64,000 nt of DNA from Ganoderma boninense (GCA_002900995.3 CM035306.1:2762100-2826099); one strand, 5' to 3'; shown: positions 20,566 to 35,062, counted from the first letter of the stretch. The notes: a model not told the origin generated them from the letters alone. Numbers and translations are program-made.

Positions 20566-21587
20566 TTATGCGTCACCAGCTACTGCCGCCTTGGTGGCAG
20601 GGGCGGCGGTTTGATTGTTGGAGACATAGCCCGCCTTGTCTGTGTATTTCCAGGACTGCAGGCCGAAGGCATTGTAGTCGGCAGCGCGGAGCTCCCAGAG
20701 GAAGAAAACCAGGAATACAGGGCCGGCAAGGACATCGAGGATGCCGTACCAAATCATCTCAGAGGTCACGGAGATGACGTTACCACCCTCCGAGCACGCC
20801 CAGGCGATCGGGTAAAGGAGCAGAAGAAGGGATAGGTAGGCTGAGGCAATGCGGTATCCGCTCCGAATAGCACCTCCGGCGGCGAAGGTCGTGCGAGGAC
20901 CATGCCACAGGAGGACGTGCCTAGAAGGCCATTGTCAGTTTAGCTGCAAAGGAAGAACCGGAAGAATAATCTATGAACTGACCAGATGTAGAACAAGGCA
21001 CCAACACCGAAGACATAGTAACCCCACTTGTAGGTGCTCGGAACCAGCGCGGCAACAAGGCCACTGATCACAAGCACAACGCTCATGAACAAGGTGGTGA
21101 AAATGTCGGAGAGAGGAAGGCCGGTGGCGAGAAGCAGCTCGAGGAGAAGGAGAGGGAAGGCGATGAACCAGTTGATGTACCGAACATACTGTTGGTAGGT
21201 GTTAAAACAATATATGGGATACGATGAGAGGCGAAACAAACAACTGACCCAGATCTGGCGAGTACCTTCGCCCCTGAATTCAACCTCGACGGGGGTCCAG
21301 CCGAGGTCGGAGGCCATTGAGAAGTACGCCAAGGTCCCAGTGGTTAATACCACGATGGCGATCTGGTGGAAGAGACGTGTGCCGCGAGGACGCTTTATCC
21401 GAAGGCATGCTCAGTTAGGTGGCTCGATAGACTGTTCAACTTTGTCGCTCACGCTGAACGCCCATCCGACCACACCGAGGAGGCCAACCCCGAAAATTGA
21501 AAATGCAGCCCACAGCCAATCAGACCCGTGGGTGGAGAGGTGGTAGGTCGCATTAGAGGGATTAATGTCGAGCGCTTTGTTACCCAT
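20566..21587 (-). CDS. Opsin-related seven-helix membrane protein (HSP30/YRO2-like), no retinal lysine
   Basis: Exons 21441-21587, 21249-21392, 20983-21188 and 20566-20920 give 283 aa; introns are 48, 60 and 62 nt with a clear CTAAC branch in intron 1. Seven hydrophobic helices align with microbial rhodopsin. The helix-C block RYINWFIAFPLLLLELLL mirrors bacteriorhodopsin RYxDWxxxxPLLLLD, with Asp85 replaced by Asn and Asp96 by Glu. In helix G, ILDVLAGPVF has Gly where the retinal-binding lysine would be, so no Schiff base can form. This marks the fungal opsin-related class, which is often stress-induced and of unclear function, rather than a light-driven pump. The C-terminal tail is Ala/Thr-rich. 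A TATAAAA box lies about 125 bp upstream. Confidence 0.93.
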
Positions 21588-21710
21588 GGCAGTGGTATTG
21601 GAGGGGAGGAGCGGGGGAGGAATGAGAGCTTGGGAGGGTTGACTGGGGTGTCAGGTGTGAATGAAAGAGAACGATCCGAGGATGAGGTTAAACAGCGCTG
21701 CCATAACGGC

Positions 21711-21717
21711 TTTTATA
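21711..21717 (-). promoter_or_regulatory. TATA box for the opsin-related gene
   Basis: TATAAAA on the minus strand about 124 bp before the start codon at 21587. Between them lie G-rich words containing AGGGG at about 21600-21625, which match the stress-response element core on the plus strand. The regulatory role is inferred from position and sequence only. Confidence 0.5.
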
Positions 21718-22603
21718 CCGACGAAGGGCTTTGTCTCGAAGAGCACCGAGGTCGCGCCTGGCCGCCCGAGCATCGTAAACTTTCGGGAGAACATGAGTCA
21801 TAGGCCGAACCGTGCGTTGGTGTGTTCGATGGCCCCTTCTACACCCCTCGGAGGTGGCAGTCGTTAGTCCAGACAATACGGTCAGCGAAGGAGTTTCTCA
21901 CTTGCGTCATTGCGCGCTTCGCCTGGGCGACGCCGTCGAATCCGGCGCGAGCGAGATGAAAGTCGTCAAATAGTTTGCCACGAATGTGTCCGACTCGCAG
22001 TCGGAACCGGAATGTGTGTTCGAAGAGTGGTACATATATGACAGGGCCTTGAGCGGCTGGACCTGCGATCTCGACGACCTGTGATCCTGGAGACTCCGAG
22101 TGCACTCTAAAGCCTTGTCGGTTTTCTTCGGCGGTTCGGATGGTTCAAAGGTCCGAACCTAAGCACAGAGAAAACGATGAGTCGGGACTCCCTGCTTTGT
22201 GAACGTCAGGTAGATTACCTGCCGTAAGTGTGGAACCCGAGACTCGCCGGCTCGGGGGTATACGGCACATGGAGAACATTCTTGGCCATTGTGGCCTTGG
22301 ACAGTGCGCGGAGTGAGTTCCTCTTTGTACGGGGACAAGTCGGGGACAGTTAAGAACTAGGAGAGTTGGCGAGATAGCTATGGACGGATGGGAGTGAGTG
22401 AGCACGGTTCAGTGCGAGACTCGCAGGCACAACGCAGATCTGAGATCCACCCATCCATGGGTGCCCGGGCCGGGAACCCCCTCCAGCGCGTGGCCTCGCT
22501 GTGAAAGAGCGCCCGCAGGTGGCTTGTCTGCACCGTGCGCCTGGGGCCATCTGGTCGTCTACCACTCGTGTACTAGGACCTCCACCTCCATTGACTGCTT
22601 CTT
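21718..22603. other. Divergent intergenic region
   Basis: About 0.9 kb between the minus-strand opsin-related gene and the plus-strand RRM gene. Open frames are short and show no domain. It probably holds regulatory DNA for both genes. Confidence 0.5.
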
Positions 22604-23430
22604 ATGGCTACCCGTCTCGGTGGGAAGGTGCTGGAACGTGTGTTTTACCTTCAAGCTCAATGTCTGCAGCGCAGGGAATTTACACATCGTACAGGTGGCC
22701 CAGTCATCTCCGTCAACTTGAAGGGACTGTCTCGTACTGCTCTCCCCAACGACATACGACGATGGTGCGGGAAGTGTAAGGCCGAAAATGTGTCTGTTGG
22801 TGAGGGTTTCTTCAGCCTGCAGTCCTCTCTCCTTTGCGTTGAAGCTTTATCCCTCTAGTGGCTGTAAACTACAGCCGGTTCAGACCGAACGGGACTGCCA
22901 CTCTTTCCTTCACGCGCCCAGAGTTCGCATCCGCTGCCGTCAAGGCTTTGAACGGATCTGTCTTGGGAGGAAAAGTTATTATCGCAGAGCCCACCGACGA
23001 CATTCCAGTTCTTCCCCGTACTCGTGGCTCGAAAGGAATCCTGGACGCTGCCCAGCGAGGCATCTACCAGGGCAACGGACCCAATGCTGGGGTTCCGGGA
23101 GGGGGAAAGACGGTTGTGCTTTCCGGTCTCCCGGGTGGGCTGACTCCGGTAAGAGTAGCCGATAACTTGCGTGGCTTCAAGCTGGCTCGGTCGGAAATGG
23201 GCAGTCCAGCCGTTGTGAAAGCGTTCAAGTGAGTTTCTCCTCATTGATTAGAGGCGTTTCCTCACCAAGCCCCTCATTGTAGTCAAAAATCATCGTCAAC
23301 GTCCAGGTTCATTGTCCGCCTGTTCTCTGTGTCAGAAGCGTATAGACTTGTTCGCACGCTGCACATGCAAAAGTGGCGACCTGACATTCATCATGACAAG
23401 TTTGTTGTCCGCGCCTCAGTAATACCTTAG
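22604..23430 (+). CDS. RNA-binding protein with two RRM-like domains, possibly mitochondrial
   Basis: Exons 22604-22799, 22859-23228 and 23307-23430 give 229 aa with introns of 59 and 78 nt. The start MATRLGGKVLERVFYLQ is Arg-rich and amphipathic, lacks acidic residues apart from one Glu, and could target mitochondria. The first RRM-like unit runs GPVISVNLKGLSRTALPND ... ATLSFTRPEFASAAVKALNG and joins across intron 1. The second starts at KTVVLSGLPGGLTP and ends FVVRASVIP at the stop. RNP aromatic positions are weak, so RNA binding is likely but not certain. It ends 150 bp from the convergent CBP20 gene. Confidence 0.75.
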
Positions 23431-23579
23431 ACCTTTTGTCGGGATTTCCAGATGTTATTATACCGCTCATGTTCATCGTAAATCTCATCCACCTGCTTAA
23501 TGCACATGCAGCGAGAAGCAAACGATGGCATAGCTGAGAAGTAGTACAACACATCGAGGGTACATTGTGGAGACCCTTC

Positions 23580-24465
23580 TTACATGCGACCTGCATCGTG
23601 TTCCGGCTCCTCAACTTTTGCACGAGGTTCCTGCAATCAAATAGTTAATATTGTGACGGTTCGTTGGGATTGAAAAAACCATACCCCTCTTCCACCCTCA
23701 TCTTCGTCGTCTGGGGACCGTGCACGCTTGAGAGGGTTCTCGGAAACATCCTTCCAGTCACCTCCGCCTCCAGCAACAGCACCGGGCACGTCTTGAGCGT
23801 CGTTGTAACGCTCCTCTACCTCCCGCCTTCGTTCAATTTCAGCGCGCTGAGCTTGGGCACCCCACCCTCCACGGCCAGGGTCGTAGTCTTGTCTGTGCTC
23901 GTCTCGCACCTGGTAGGACAACGTCAACTGGGCCCTTCGAGTGAAAGGTATGCGCCAGACCTGTCCACCGCTCTTGCCTCGTCCAAACTGCCGACCGTCT
24001 CGATAGCCTAAGTCAAGGTCACAACGGATGATTCGCTCGTCGAGCTTGGTACCGCTGATATACCGCAAGCAAGCTAACGCCTCGGCGTGACTGTAGTACT
24101 CAACAAAACAAAACCCACACGGCGTCCTGGAACTACATTTGGACACAGTCGAACTACTCTCAGGGGAATGCGACGCACCTGGTATTCCGGTCGAGCCCCA
24201 TGATGATCCGCTTGATTCCTCCACCGTGCTCCGAAGTTGTACATTTTGAGAATAGTTCATATATCTGCTCCTCGGTCGTGTAGAAGCTCAGATTTCCGAC
24301 CTGTATGAATCAGTGAAATCCAACTCGTTCATATCGCGGAAGACTGCGGCATACATATAGAGTACTCGTTTTGGAGAGCAGGTCGCTCTGTGTCTGACGG
24401 TCAAAACGAGATTGGGAGTCCTTGTAGTTGGAAGGTTGGTCAAGAGGGGTGACTATGTGTGCCAT
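23580..24465 (-). CDS. CBC2: Nuclear cap-binding protein subunit 2 (CBP20)
   Basis: Exons 24355-24465, 24179-24300, 23961-24132, 23685-23909 and 23580-23630 give 226 aa; the four introns are 46-54 nt and every phase closes. CBP20 binds the 7-methylguanosine cap of nuclear RNAs together with CBP80. The family N terminus [11 protein letters not shown] and the cap-stacking tyrosine region before [21 protein letters not shown] are present, then [19 protein letters not shown] (RNP1) and the C-terminal cap-binding [17 protein letters not shown]. The last exon adds a short acidic tail ([16 protein letters not shown]). It is divergent from the proteasome gene RPT3 across a 229-bp shared promoter. Confidence 0.96.
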
Positions 24466-24694
24466 GGCAAGGGTGTATAGAGCAAAGCAGATGAGATTGG
24501 AGACTGGGAAGTACGCCGAAGGGAGTCGGGACGTTCGTTTGGTGTAGCCAAGCTGCTCCCTCTCATCACAAGCGCCGTTCCACTCACGTGCGGGCGCAAG
24601 ACGCGTCGTCCACGGCCGCGTCACCCTTGCTCCCTCGACACGCTCTCGACACCTTACCACCCCTCCTGGGCTTGCACTCCACTTATTTTCGACC
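24466..24694. promoter_or_regulatory. Shared divergent promoter CBP20 / RPT3
   Basis: Only 229 bp separate the two start codons, so the promoters must overlap. No TATA box is obvious; the RPT3 side is C/T-rich before its ATG, typical of fungal housekeeping genes. Confidence 0.6.
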
Positions 24695-26336
<1,642 letters not shown>

Positions 26337-27217
26337 TAAGTGGTGTTTTTTGTGCATGGTATGTGCTCATGACGCGTCTTTCGCGTGATCCGCTCCTTAC
26401 TGTCTTCTTCACACCTCCAGGTCGCATCTGTATTGTACTCGACAATATATTCTTCGTATCATACCTCGTCCGAGTAAGTCTTCGTTCTTGCACACCGCTC
26501 TACACTTTAGTGTCCCATCGCCTTTCTCCATCGGCGGGGCATTCATTCAATAGAGCAAGATCAACGATCTATCTTGATTTGTCCCGTGCTTTTTTTGCCT
26601 CTCCTTTCGTTGCCTTGTCTATTCGGAGTGTGTTTGCGCATGCTTCGTTTGAGGGGAGTGGTTCACACGCGGGAGACATCATTTGTGAAGAAGCAGTGTT
26701 GTCAGCGCCATGGTATGTCTGTCTTTCTAGCTTTGAATGCTCGTTGCTGAAGACCTTCTGCAGTTATACCGTCAAATATATTTGTTCTTATCCTCATGTT
26801 TGGTAAACTACGTGCATGTACATCATCGCTCTCCAACACTCTGGGTGACGTTCTTCTACCACACGTTCATCCTCATTTTATGGGAGCAAGAGTATTACAT
26901 CACCGTCACTCACAATGACATCCTTCAGAAAATGTGGAAGCTGCCAATTGGGTTGATGGTTACATCCTATGATTGTTTTTGTAACTTTTGTAACTTGTTC
27001 AGTACCCCTTGTGAATACATCTGTGTTCAGAGACCCCACTCTATCCTACTGCCAACTCGGATGGGATTGTGCAACAGGCTGACATGTTGATCTCAATATT
27101 CTCAATTCGATGTTCCTGTCTTTCAGCAAATTGGTCTTACACAATCGCAGCGTATCCAGATAAAGATACATTTTGACCTCCTCCTTCATGTCGTTACATA
27201 CCATCTTGCCCCAGAAC
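26337..27217. other. Convergent 3' region, no gene seen
   Basis: AT-rich sequence between RPT3 (+) and P5CR (-). A plus-strand open frame up to 26806 is a continuation of RPT3 introns and 3' UTR. Its translation is hydrophobic and of low complexity without family likeness, so it was not called. Confidence 0.5.
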
Positions 27218-28447
27218 TTATTTTTTAGCAGGCTGGCCAAGCTCACTGGCTCTCTCGGTCGCAACCTGAATAGCGCGAGCGATGGTGGATCGAACGCGAC
27301 CATCCTCCATGGCAAGCAGTCCCGCAATCGTGCAACCTCCGGGAGCTACGGTACGCCCATCTCAGCGTGTCGGTTCCAAGTTGCTGAAAGGAGTAGACTT
27401 ACTCGTTACAGCGTCCTTGAGCTGCGCAGGATGAGTTCCGGCTTGCAGGGTCATGCGCGCCGCGCCCTGCAACGCTGGAATTTGGACAAGGTTAAAGGCT
27501 TGACTCTCCACCGCAGCTAGACGTCAAATACGAACTCTGTGCTGCAAGCTCCAATGCCTCAGCGCGAGGAAGGCCCATCATGACGCCACCGTCTGCCATG
27601 GCCTCCAGAAATATGCAGGCGAATGCAGGCCCCGAACCTGACAAGGCGGTGCATGCGTCGAAGTGCTTCTCCTCGAGGAACCGGCAGCGGCCAATCGACG
27701 AAAAGATGTTAAGGATGATGGTGCGCTCTAGCTCGGACTCGTCTGAGGGCGGGAGGTTGCTAACCACGGTCATGCCCTCGCGGATCTAGAAGCGATCAGG
27801 TGAACATGGGTCCGATTACAGGTGTCCGAAAAAGATGTAGCACACGGACTTTGCAAGGAGTGTTGGGCATAGCGCGGACGACCTTTGTGGACGGCAGGAC
27901 CATCGCCTGAAGCTGCGCAATGGTTACGCCCGCCAAGATGCTGATCAGTAGTTTCCCTTCCAAGGCTTCCTTCATCCCCGGCTCGCTCATGATCATCTGG
28001 GCAATCTGGGGCTTGCAGCTACGGCGTCCATTAGTCAGTGGGGTTCTTTGGCCTGTGATGGATGGAAGGCAAACACACCACAGCAAGATGACATTGGACT
28101 GGAGGACTGCTTCCACGTTCCGTGCCTGCACGATCTCGACATTCCGTCCCAAGTGGCCGGCGGTGATGAACGCATTGCGCAGCTTCTTCGCGGTCTCTTC
28201 GCGGCTGACGCATGCAATAAAGCGGGAGGGGAGCGACTCATCTTCTAAGGTTTGTGGGGTGACTGTCCCGGAGGTGTGTGACTCCCACTTTGGTGGTGGG
28301 ACGAAAGAGGTCTTGGCGTCAAGACTGGCGAGGACGCCAGAAAGGATGGCGACGCCCATTGTGCCACATCCTGGGAGGAACGTAAGGACAGCACGGAGGA
28401 AGGTGAAGGCCGGGAGAGGGACCTAGGACGCAGAGAGTATAGCCCAT
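27218..28447 (-). CDS. PRO3: Pyrroline-5-carboxylate reductase
   Basis: Exons 28423-28447, 28079-28370, 27850-28018, 27536-27785, 27403-27474 and 27218-27345 give 311 aa. The enzyme reduces pyrroline-5-carboxylate to proline with NAD(P)H, the last step of proline synthesis. The Rossmann motif LGCGTMGVAIL is split by intron 1 after 8 codons. Further blocks are KPQIAQMI, ISILAGVTI, RAMPNTPCK, and the dimerisation/active-site region ALSGSGPAF, MADGGVMMGLPR and TPGGCTIAGL. Introns are 52-64 nt and all phases close. It is divergent from ALG13 with 208 bp between starts. Confidence 0.96.
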
Positions 28448-28655
28448 GGCGGAACACGAGTCAGCTGAGGAGGACCGGCAGGGGAGTGTTGGGCGGGATG
28501 CTGAAGCAGGGTGAATCGCCGGGGGAGAAATGACAGAAATGGCCGGGCCTGGAAAGTATTTGAGGGAGGTCGTCGGGCGGCGTCAACGTCGAGGATGTGT
28601 GCAAAGCTGCACCCGCTCTGCTCTGCCTAGCCCTGACCCCGTGTGCTCGACAAAC

Positions 28656-29432
28656 ATGTTCGAGTCATTCGACTCCCCGCCCGCGACCACCGAATCGGCC
28701 CGCAGCACTCCCTCGACCTCCGCAGATCGGATGCATGTCTTCGTGACCGTTGGATCTACACGCTTCGACGCGCTTGTGCAGAGGGTCCTCTCGGAGCCTG
28801 TTCTCGACGTCCTGCGCGCAAAGGGATATCGGACACTCGACGTGCAGTGCGGCAACTCGGAGTTCGATGCCTCGCTGCTCAGCCGGGATGCTGACGACCA
28901 CTGGGAGGGAGCTGGGGGGCTGGAGACAAGCGTATGGCGGTTCAAGCCCACGCTGAAGGAGGATTATGAGCGTGCCGATCTCATCATCAGCCATGCAGGT
29001 ACGTCCATTTCCCGACAGAGTCCATCATGCCCGCTGCGTGAACCGACGCTCTACGCCCTCGCCTGCCGCGCCCCAGGCTCCGGCACGATCATCGATGTCC
29101 TCCGGCTCCGCAAGGCTCTCATCGTCATTCCGAACGAGACTCTCATGGACAACCACCAGGCGGAACTGTCGGACGCGTTGGTAGGCCTGGGACACCTCAA
29201 GTCATCCTCTGTCGCGTGAGCACATCTCTGGTTCTCCTCGTCCGACGCTGTGCTTACGCCGTCAATGTCGCTACTACCTTTCAGCGATCTGCCAAGAGCC
29301 ATAGAGAATCTGGACGCCTCTACCCTCGTCCCATTCCCCCAATTCGATGGCAGCAGGTTCCGGGAGCTGCTCGATGACGAGATGGGTTTCAGCCACAGCC
29401 GCGAGTCCAGCAGTGGCGCGGTAGGGCGCTGA
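28656..29432 (+). CDS. ALG13: UDP-GlcNAc transferase catalytic subunit ALG13
   Basis: Exons 28656-28998, 29077-29215 and 29285-29432 give 209 aa. ALG13 pairs with ALG14 on the ER to add the second GlcNAc to the dolichol-linked oligosaccharide for N-glycosylation. The family start VFVTVGSTRFDALVQRV is followed by VQCGNSEFD, IISHAGSGTIIDVLR (split by intron 1) and the donor-binding IPNETLMDNHQAEL. An in-frame ATG at 28731 directly before VFVTVGST is an alternative start that would remove a 25-residue Ser/Thr/Pro-rich leader; homologues usually begin at the equivalent of that second site. Confidence 0.93.
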
Positions 29433-29646
29433 ATGGGTTTCGCTCCATGTCCTCCTGCTCTGGGTTGTTTGCGTGATCATCTTCTCCCCCCATCGTCGTT
29501 GCTATCGTCGCACTCAAAGTGTATTATACCCCCATCGCCACCTAACATTGTAACAGCGCAACCTGAATCCCATCTAGCCTTTAGTACGACCTTGATTGCG
29601 TTTCGCGATTCCATATTCAATATTCACCTTGTACTGCGCCGTGCAG

Positions 29647-30727
29647 ATGCCAGAAGTGCAACCCACCACGGTGTCCTGTGAGAGCCCCCAATCTTACGAA
29701 GATGCGCACGTCCATGCCGTCTATGACGAGATCGCACCCCACTTTTCATCTACGCGCTACAAGGTACGTAGGCAGCCTCCTCGCACGGCCAAGTGCTAAT
29801 AGTTTCATCTTACAGCCGTGGCCCATTATCTCTGCCTTTCTGGCTTCACTGCCTACCGGTTGGGTCGGCGTCGATCTAGGCACCGGGAATGGCAAGTACC
29901 TTCCCCTACCGACAGACCGACCAGGTAGCGTGTGGACTATTGGACTCGACAGAAGCCTCAACCTGCTCAAGATCGCGAAACGGGCGGGCGACGTCGACCG
30001 CGAGGTTGTCTGGGCAGACGTCCTAGAAAACCCATGGCGTCCGGGGGCATTCGTCTGTATCACGTTCCCCTACGGAAGCCTCATAGTTGGGGACTGAAGC
30101 TGTGCCTCCTACTTAGGACTATGCGATCTCAATAGCGACCATACACCATCTGGCTAGTCCAGCCAGGCGCAAATTCGCAGTGCAAGTGAGCATCTTGTTT
30201 TGACCTGAAATTTGACATCCTTATACCATCTGGTCCAGCGGCTCCTAGAGGCGATCTCTCCGGTGCATGGACGCGGTTTGATCTATGTATGGGCGATCGA
30301 GCAAGACGACTTGTCAAAACGCAACATACCTGCCCGGCACAGTCAGGAGGAGTTGCAGTCAGGGACCTTCGCGCTCACAGGGAAGGGCCAGGATGTTTTT
30401 GTTCCATGGGTTCTCGCTCAGCCGGTAGAACCCAGACCAAAGACTGAGAAGCAGAGAAAAAAGACACGGGCTCTAGTAGAGGAACCTGAGCCTGCTCCCG
30501 TCGCAGCAGAGGGTCCTCCTCCTCAAGTATTCAACAGATACTATCACATGTTCTCACAAGGAGAATTAACCGAGCTTGTCACGGAGGCCGCATTGGATCT
30601 GGGATTGGTGGTGGGACAGCCTCCTGAGGTGTACACACCGGGGAAGAGGATACAAGGACTGCAAATTGTCCAGGATGGTTGGGAGAGGTCGAATTATTAC
30701 GTGGATTTGCGACGTTGGGAGCAATGA
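29647..30727 (+). CDS. TRM9: tRNA wobble-uridine carboxymethyl methyltransferase, TRM9/ALKBH8 type
   Basis: Exons 29647-29763, 29816-30052, 30117-30185 and 30239-30727 close in phase 0 throughout to give 303 aa. This SAM-dependent enzyme methylates cm5U34 of certain tRNAs to mcm5U. The N-terminal [22 protein letters not shown] and the SAM-binding motif [13 protein letters not shown] match the family. Exon 3 encodes [18 protein letters not shown], the post-motif IV block. An insert of about 60 residues rich in Lys/Pro/Glu (residues about 185-215) sits before [16 protein letters not shown], and the protein ends [14 protein letters not shown]. Confidence 0.95.
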
Positions 30728-30871
30728 GAGTTAGGGCCATTGAAACTCGATGTTGAAAAAGTGGAACACAAGGGATCGTCAATGGCCAAGCCGATAAATT
30801 TTGAATGGAACATGGCAGCGCAAGACAACGTGGTAATGATACAATGGGATACAACAAGATCACCAACAAGA

Positions 30872-31765
<894 letters not shown>

Positions 31766-32271
31766 GTCGGATTTTTGGGCAGGGGGACGAGTTGTAAGGC
31801 TTGCTCGTTGCGGTCAACAGTGGCCAGTGCGTGAAGGCTAAGCCCTAACCCCAAGAATGACTGTCCCAAATGGGACAGAGAGCGCCAAATGCACCGCGTA
31901 CGGTTCTCTCGAAGTTGGATCTCGACTACGCAGGACTCTGGCAGTGGCATACCCTCAATTACACTTGACCCTCACTTCCGACTCAGTCATACAGCAAGAC
32001 GTCGTATTTTTATATCCGTCCCGTTCTTGCAAATATACACTACTGGTGCTCACCCCAAAGACCCCGATGAATTTTCTGGTTGCAGTCAGTCCGCAGGGCA
32101 TGGACACAACTGCACCCCTCTGCCAATGGCTTTTCAGGAGCAACCTACGCCAGGATGATGCAGACCCAACGTCATGGCCCTCTTCAGGGCACAGGACAAT
32201 ATAAATTTCGCTCGCAGTCCACTGTTCTCTTGTCGGACACTTTCACCTAGGCCTATCATTTGGCTACAACC
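31766..32271. promoter_or_regulatory. Divergent promoter region NAC alpha / DUF1264
   Basis: About 500 bp with no credible ORF. A TATAAAT lies at about 32200, 70 bp before the DUF1264 start, and fits a core promoter for that gene. Confidence 0.45.
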
Positions 32272-33166
32272 ATGGAAGCCGAGGCAAAGCAGACAACGTA
32301 CGGCGTAGCGGGCGAAGCAATTATGAGCTTCAAGCCTATCAACCACATCCATCAACATCTATGTGCATTCCACTGCTATTCGTGCGTATCCGACCATCAC
32401 TCACCTGATGCTTCGCCTGACGGCCGTCTTCCAGCCAGGACCACAGCCGATTTGTTCGTGCAGACCACTTCTGCTCGCGCATGTCGGACGACTTGGATCA
32501 ATGTGTCATCTACGACTCTAATAAGAAGGATGCGAGGCTAATTGGTGTCGAGTATATTATCTCTGAGAAGGCACGCCAAGCGTAACAGTTGTCTTCCTGC
32601 GGGGCTGATTTGCTACCCGTAGATGTTCAAGTCTCTCCCTCAGGAGGAGAAAGTGTTCTGGCACTCCCACAAGCACGAGGTAAGTTTCCGTGTTAATGAG
32701 TATTACAGGTATCCTGACTTGCGAGATTTGATTTAGGTCGAAAGCGGGCTCCTCCAGCTGTTCACGAAGTCATTCGTACCCGGTCCGTCGATTTGGTTCT
32801 GCGCCCGTCCGTCGCAAACATTAACAAGATGGTTTAGGAGCCGCGACGGACTTTGCCGAGAAGCCGACGATGTCCCATCTCCAGAAAACCTATGGCAAAA
32901 CGATCCACACTTGGATGTACGACAAATACCCGGACATCCCTCTCGGGCCTCCCACCCTGATGCTAGCGTCCACTTGCGATGCCCAGGGACCTCCGGCTGA
33001 CATGGTCAAGAAGAGAGATCATGATTCTAACCAAGACAGTGCAGCGAAGAAGAAGGCCCCCAAGGAGTATCTCTCGCCTTACGAGGCCGCGAAAGACTCG
33101 GACGAGCTGCAGAAGAGCGGGCGTGGGGTGGTGTTTGAGGTCAAGGAAGTCGAGGCGAAGAAGTAG
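32272..33166 (+). CDS. DUF1264 / oil-body-associated (OBAP) family protein
   Basis: Exons 32272-32381, 32435-32579, 32623-32679, 32737-32782 and 32838-33166 give 228 aa. The family pattern is clear: [68 protein letters not shown], and [11 protein letters not shown] near the end. Plant members are linked to oil bodies; the fungal role is unknown. Intron 2 needs an unusual GC donor (CAA|GCGTAAC) to reach [10 protein letters not shown] in frame, since reading through meets a stop at once. It is also short (43 nt), so that boundary is the weakest. The C-terminal 50 residues are Lys/Asp-rich and not conserved. Confidence 0.88.
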
Positions 33167-33478
33167 GCCGGTGCGAACGCGCGATGTCGCAGGAATATTC
33201 GATCCACAATCATTCATTCTTGTGTACAAGTAGTATTGTAATAGTATCATGTCTAGCGTGTGTTCTCATGAGAGCCGTATTATAGGGCAAGGAATCAGAC
33301 CATAGGCAAAAAATCACATCCATCTTGCCATGGACATCGGGGCGTTTCCTTGACTTCTTTCCTTGTTCCCCGGTGACCGGCTGATAGATGTTGACAACGC
33401 CGGTACCCACGAATACGAATCCAGGGTGCTCGGGGTGTGAACGAGAACGTTGCGAACCCACCCTCGACTTCCTCCACC

Positions 33479-34734
33479 ATGGCCGTGTCGATGCCGTTGA
33501 CGCGTCGCCAACCATTTAAAACATTCTACATTGTCTATCTTCTCATCACGATCATCTTTTTCCACTTGCCCTACCTCTGCATTCGCTTTGCATTGCCACG
33601 GTCCCGTCCTGCAAGATCCTGGTCTCTCAAAAGATCTATCCTTGTCACGGTGTACAGGGAGATCCTCATCAAGTTACCTACAAAACTTGGTCTCGATGCT
33701 AGCCGCAAACCCCCCAAGTCCAACGATGAGCTGAGAGGCGCCAGCTTCGTGTGGATCGAAGGCCTCGGCAAAGAATCAGACGCGTTTTGCGGAGAGCTTC
33801 GCAAAGCGGCCAGTGTCACCGGCGTACAGCCAGGAAAGGTGCTCGCGTACTGGATCTTCAGGCCTGGAACGGTGATCCCCCCGGACCTGAAGGCGACGGA
33901 GGGCGAGGAGGTCGCGCTATACATCCACGGAGGCGCCTTCATCGTATGTACACAGCCGTCAGATGCAGTCCTCTTGGTTAAACGTACGCCCCTTCCCAAC
34001 AGCTAGGTAGTGCGCATCCCGACTCTGAGACCTGCACACTCTCCCATGGCATCCTCGCCCATAGCAGTACACTAAGCCGTGTACTTTCCGTCGACTACCG
34101 ACTCGCAGCGGCGGCCCCGGACGTACCCAAGAATCCATTCCCCGCGGCGCTGCTCGACTGCGTGACGGCATACCATTACCTCGTCCGAGAGATGGGCTTC
34201 GCACCTGAGAAAATCACCATCGCCGGGGATTCCGCGGGAGGCAATCTCGCTCTCGCGACGACACGGCACTTTGTCGAGAGCTCGATTTCGGGGCTCGGGC
34301 CTCCTGGACGCCTCATCTCGTTTTCGAGCTGGTTGGATATCTCGGACAGCCGCAACGGCTCGAGCGACCCAAGAATCCGAAACCAAGAGTCGGACATCAT
34401 ATCTAATCGCTCGACTTATCATCATAGAGCGTACCTGGGACCGTTATTCGATACGGACGAGAGGAAAACGAACCGTTACCTCTCGCCGGTGTCGCCGCAC
34501 ATCACCACGACGGAGGGCCTGTTCAAAGGTTTCCCGCGGACGTACGTCTCAGCGGGTGGGTTGGAGATGATAGTGGACGACTCCATCGTAGTCGCAGAGA
34601 TGATGAAGGCCGATGGGGTGGACGTCGTGCTGGACATCGAGCCGGACGCTATTCATGACTACATGGGCTTCGCGTGGATGGAGCCGGAACGCACGGCAGG
34701 CTTGAAGAAGGTCGGGGAGTGGTTGGACACCTGA
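33479..34734 (+). CDS. Alpha/beta hydrolase (HSL-like fold-3), membrane anchored
   Basis: Exons 33479-33943 and 34003-34734 give 398 aa. One hydrophobic segment near the N terminus (residues about 13-36, FYIVYLLITIIFF) suggests a membrane anchor. The catalytic domain has the oxyanion motif HGGAF directly before the intron, LSVDYRLAA, the nucleophile elbow GDSAGG, and a C-terminal IHDYMGF supplying the histidine; an acid residue lies in LDIEPD just before it. This matches esterase/lipase group IV (hormone-sensitive lipase-like). The substrate cannot be told from sequence; neighbours give no pathway clue. Confidence 0.92.
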
Positions 34735-35062
34735 AGGCGAGATCCAACAATCGCGACTGCCGTGGCAACCGGTACGTTGTAGCTGGTTCGCGTTTGCTGT
34801 TGAGCGGCCTTCGCTGACAGACTGAAGCTGTTCTAGCGTGAGGGGGGGTGGAGGGTCGTCTGTGAGAAAGACTGAGACATTGGGTTGTACAGGACCACAT
34901 GTGATTGAATACGCTTGCTACAGAGACATGTATACTCGCGAAGGCAGACGGAGCTGCGCATGCCCCGGGAATAAGGAGAGACTCAGAGCGCGGGGCAGCG
35001 AGCGTCAGGGATGAGCGCCTAGTTAGAGTTGCTGAAGACGGCGTGGGACGGGCGATGCATTC
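34735..35062. other. Intergenic region upstream of hamartin gene
   Basis: Promoter and leader of the TSC1 homologue. Nothing further was recognised. Confidence 0.5.
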
